Notes under the pieces: generated by a model | What the model saw: only the letters and a program-made list of their open reading frames with translations | The model's database searches: none | What the model was told of the DNA's origin: nothing | Position numbers and translations under genes: made by a program | DNA from: Microcaldota archaeon | Lineage (GTDB): Archaea > Micrarchaeota > Micrarchaeia > Micrarchaeales > Micrarchaeaceae | DNA length: 51,811 bases | Assembly: GCA_021816885.1 (NCBI GenBank) | Contig: JAKAWS010000007.1 | Coordinates: 1 to 51,811 of the forward strand | Direction: 5' to 3' | Part shown: positions 50,459 to 51,811 of the stretch, piece after piece | Layout: each line of letters starts with the position of its first letter | How positions within the stretch are numbered: the first letter of the stretch is position 1

Positions 50459-51574
50459 ATGGCAAAGGATTACTACGAGACACTAGGAGTGAAGAAAGGG
50501 GTCACTCAAGACGAGATAAAGAAAGCATATAGGAAGCTCGCTCTTGAGTATCATCCTGACAGGAACAAGAGTAGCGACGCGGAACAAAGGTTCAAAGAGA
50601 TAAACGAGGCTTATGCTGTACTGAGCGATCCTTCAAAACGCAAACAGTACGATACATACGGTCCAGAGCAGTTCAACCAGAGGTTTACGCAGGAAGACAT
50701 ATTCCGTGGATTTGACTTCGAAAGCATATTCAGGAACATGGGCTTCGACATGAACGACATGTCTGGCTTTGGCGGAAGTATATTCGAGAACCTTTTCGGC
50801 GGTGGCGGACGCCGTGGAGACTATGGGAACAGCATAGCCTACGGACTCGAGGTGCCTATAAGGGAGGCTTATTCGGGCTCGACAAAGAGGATAAATATAA
50901 AGCACACCGTCAGATGCGGAAGGTGTAGCGGAAATGGAGTCGAGCCTGGAAGCAAGATGAAAAGATGCGAGAAGTGCAGCGGGGAGGGACAGACAAGGGC
51001 AACGCGCCGCACGCCTTTCGGAATAATACAAACAGTATCAACATGCGATAAGTGCGGCGGAAGCGGCAGTTTTCCAGAGAAAGTATGCAGCATGTGCAGA
51101 GGCACGGGCCGGTCGCAAAAGACAGACTCTATAGACATAAAAATTCCGAAAGGAGTAAAGGACGGAATGAAGCTCATTGTTAGAGGGATGGGAGACTATG
51201 GTTCTGATGGGAATGGGGACATAGAGATACACATAAAGATAAAGAACGACACAGACTTCATGCTGGAAGGAGACGACCTTAGATACAAGATCAATGTACC
51301 TTTCTATACGGTAATACTCGGAGACGATGCGGAGATTGAGACGTTCGATGGCAAAGAAAAGATACGGATAGAGCCAGGCACGAACCCCGGCACAGAGATA
51401 AGGCTCGGAGGGCGCGGCATGCCGCATTTCAACAGGTCGGGCGCCGGCGACATAATCATAGAACTGGATGTTGATATGCCGTCGAAGTTGACCAAGGAGC
51501 AGGAAGAGCTTATCAGAAGGTTTAAGGAGCTTGACTCAGGTTCGCATCAGAAGAAGGGATTTTGGGGAGTGTAA
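50459..51574 (+). CDS. dnaJ: Chaperone DnaJ (Hsp40, type I)
   Basis: Stimulates DnaK ATPase and delivers clients. The J domain has HPD in YHPDRNKSS (about residues 31-39), followed by a Gly/Phe region ([14 protein letters not shown]) and four zinc-finger repeats ([32 protein letters not shown]). The C-terminal substrate domain follows. At 371 residues it is a complete type I protein. It closes the heat-shock operon, 13 bases after dnaK. Confidence 0.98.
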   Translation: MAKDYYETLGVKKGVTQDEIKKAYRKLALEYHPDRNKSSDAEQRFKEINEAYAVLSDPSKRKQYDTYGPEQFNQRFTQEDIFRGFDFESIFRNMGFDMNDMSGFGGSIFENLFGGGGRRGDYGNSIAYGLEVPIREAYSGSTKRINIKHTVRCGRCSGNGVEPGSKMKRCEKCSGEGQTRATRRTPFGIIQTVSTCDKCGGSGSFPEKVCSMCRGTGRSQKTDSIDIKIPKGVKDGMKLIVRGMGDYGSDGNGDIEIHIKIKNDTDFMLEGDDLRYKINVPFYTVILGDDAEIETFDGKEKIRIEPGTNPGTEIRLGGRGMPHFNRSGAGDIIIELDVDMPSKLTKEQEELIRRFKELDSGSHQKKGFWGV

Positions 51575-51603
51575 TACATAGAAAGCCCACGATGTTTGCT
51601 TTG

Positions 51604-51626
51604 ACAACATTAAAACCAAATGTTGT
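51604..51626 (+). terminator. Inverted repeat after dnaJ, possible terminator
   Basis: ACAACATT (51604-51611) and AATGTTGT (51619-51626) form a perfect 8-bp stem with a seven-base loop, 30 bases after the dnaJ stop. They are followed by a moderately T-rich stretch (TTGACCTTTCATTTT). It may end the heat-shock transcript or be an operator of the downstream gene. Confidence 0.35.
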
Positions 51627-51686
51627 TTGACCTTTCATTTTGGGTATTCGGTCGGAAAAATCAATTAGTGGTCGGGAGTTGGCCAA

Positions 51687-51704
51687 GCAAATATTTATAT
51701 ATAT
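51687..51704 (+). promoter_or_regulatory. TATA box of the VapB-like gene
   Basis: GCAAATATTTATATATAT lies about 25-35 bases before the ATG at 51724 and fits archaeal promoter spacing. Confidence 0.5.
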
Positions 51705-51723
51705 ACATATACATAGTGATAAT

Positions 51724-51811
51724 ATGCCAAAACAAGTAATGCTGTCGGATACTGCATATCGCATGCTGGTCCAAAGAAAAGGGGAGAAGAGTTTCTCAAA
51801 AGTCATTATCG
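51724..51811 (+). CDS. VapB-type antitoxin (DUF217-like), N-terminal part, cut by the window edge
   Basis: Twenty-nine residues are visible, starting MPKQVMLSDTAYRMLVQ and then KGEKSFSKVII. The pattern (K-x-hydrophobic-x-LSD-x-AY-x-x-L, followed by a KGE-x-SFS-x-VI turn) is that of archaeal VapB/DUF217 antitoxins, small ribbon-helix-helix-like proteins usually paired with a PIN-domain VapC RNase gene just downstream. That partner would lie outside the window. GTGATAAT precedes the ATG. Confidence 0.7.
   Translation, partial: MPKQVMLSDTAYRMLVQRKGEKSFSKVII

Noticed and set aside
1-51811. CRISPR arrays, rRNA, tRNA, insertion sequences
   Set aside because: No regularly spaced repeats, transposase motifs or RNA gene signatures were found on either strand by reading. 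Short or divergent elements could be missed.

Overview
The window is archaeal chromosome. It carries archaeal ribosomal proteins (L10e, L24e, S28e, L7Ae, S19e, L39e, L31e, LX), aIF6, prefoldin alpha, deoxyhypusine synthase, Dph2, an archaeal CPSF-type RNase, topoisomerase VI subunit B and FtsZ. Promoters are TATA boxes, often 25-35 nt before the start codon. Pilin-like proteins with class III signal sequences and LamG domains, very compact packing (start/stop overlaps, abutting convergent stops) and a bacterial-type GrpE-DnaK-DnaJ operon suggest a DPANN archaeon, possibly a micrarchaeote. That placement is an inference.

Layout. 1-157 is the tail of a presenilin-like membrane protease. 158-3723 (minus) holds MTA phosphorylase, glutamate dehydrogenase, Dph2 and L10e. 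3843-5228 (minus) is a methionine sulfoxide reductase operon (a Cys-motif membrane protein, MsrB, MsrA). 5389-7998 (minus) holds L24e/S28e/L7Ae, a small surface protein and FtsZ. 8104-12095 holds a LamG pilin-like protein, deoxyhypusine synthase, the CPSF-type RNase and a tail-anchored HTH protein. 12148-16408 is an energy operon: ADP-forming acyl-CoA synthetase beta and alpha, a class III aminotransferase and a membrane protein. Together with glutamate dehydrogenase it fits amino-acid fermentation. 16475-19181 is the classic archaeal cluster S19e-PDCD5-L39e-L31e-aIF6-LX-prefoldin alpha. 19173-22762 (minus) is a carbamoyltransferase plus GT-C glycosyltransferase pair.

The most unusual part is 22874-38545, which reads as a chromosomal type IV secretion-like apparatus. 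In order it has a VirB2-like pilin, a six-TM protein, and six tandem divergent polytopic paralogues (24113-31252) that share a VirB6-like motif and mostly overlap by ATGA. These are followed by two 277-residue twin proteins resembling VirB3 plus the VirB4 N-domain, a VirB4/HerA-type ATPase, a helical protein, a Cys-motif membrane protein, a coiled-coil/winged-helix protein, a 49-residue basic protein and a 787-residue membrane protein with a large outer domain. No relaxase, integrase or VirB11-like ATPase is seen. The nearest known analogues are the crenarchaeal Ced/Ted DNA-import systems, so DNA uptake or exchange, or a contact-dependent translocator, is the leading inference.

Further right are topoisomerase VI-B with a Pno1-like KH protein (minus), then a four-gene pilin-like operon with LamG and DUF2341-like domains (minus) behind a perfect palindrome. 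A heat-shock operon follows (HTH regulator, grpE, dnaK, dnaJ) behind a perfect 14-bp inverted repeat. The right edge holds the start of a VapB-type antitoxin gene. There is no gene-free stretch above 300 bases, and I saw no rRNA, tRNA, CRISPR array or insertion sequence.
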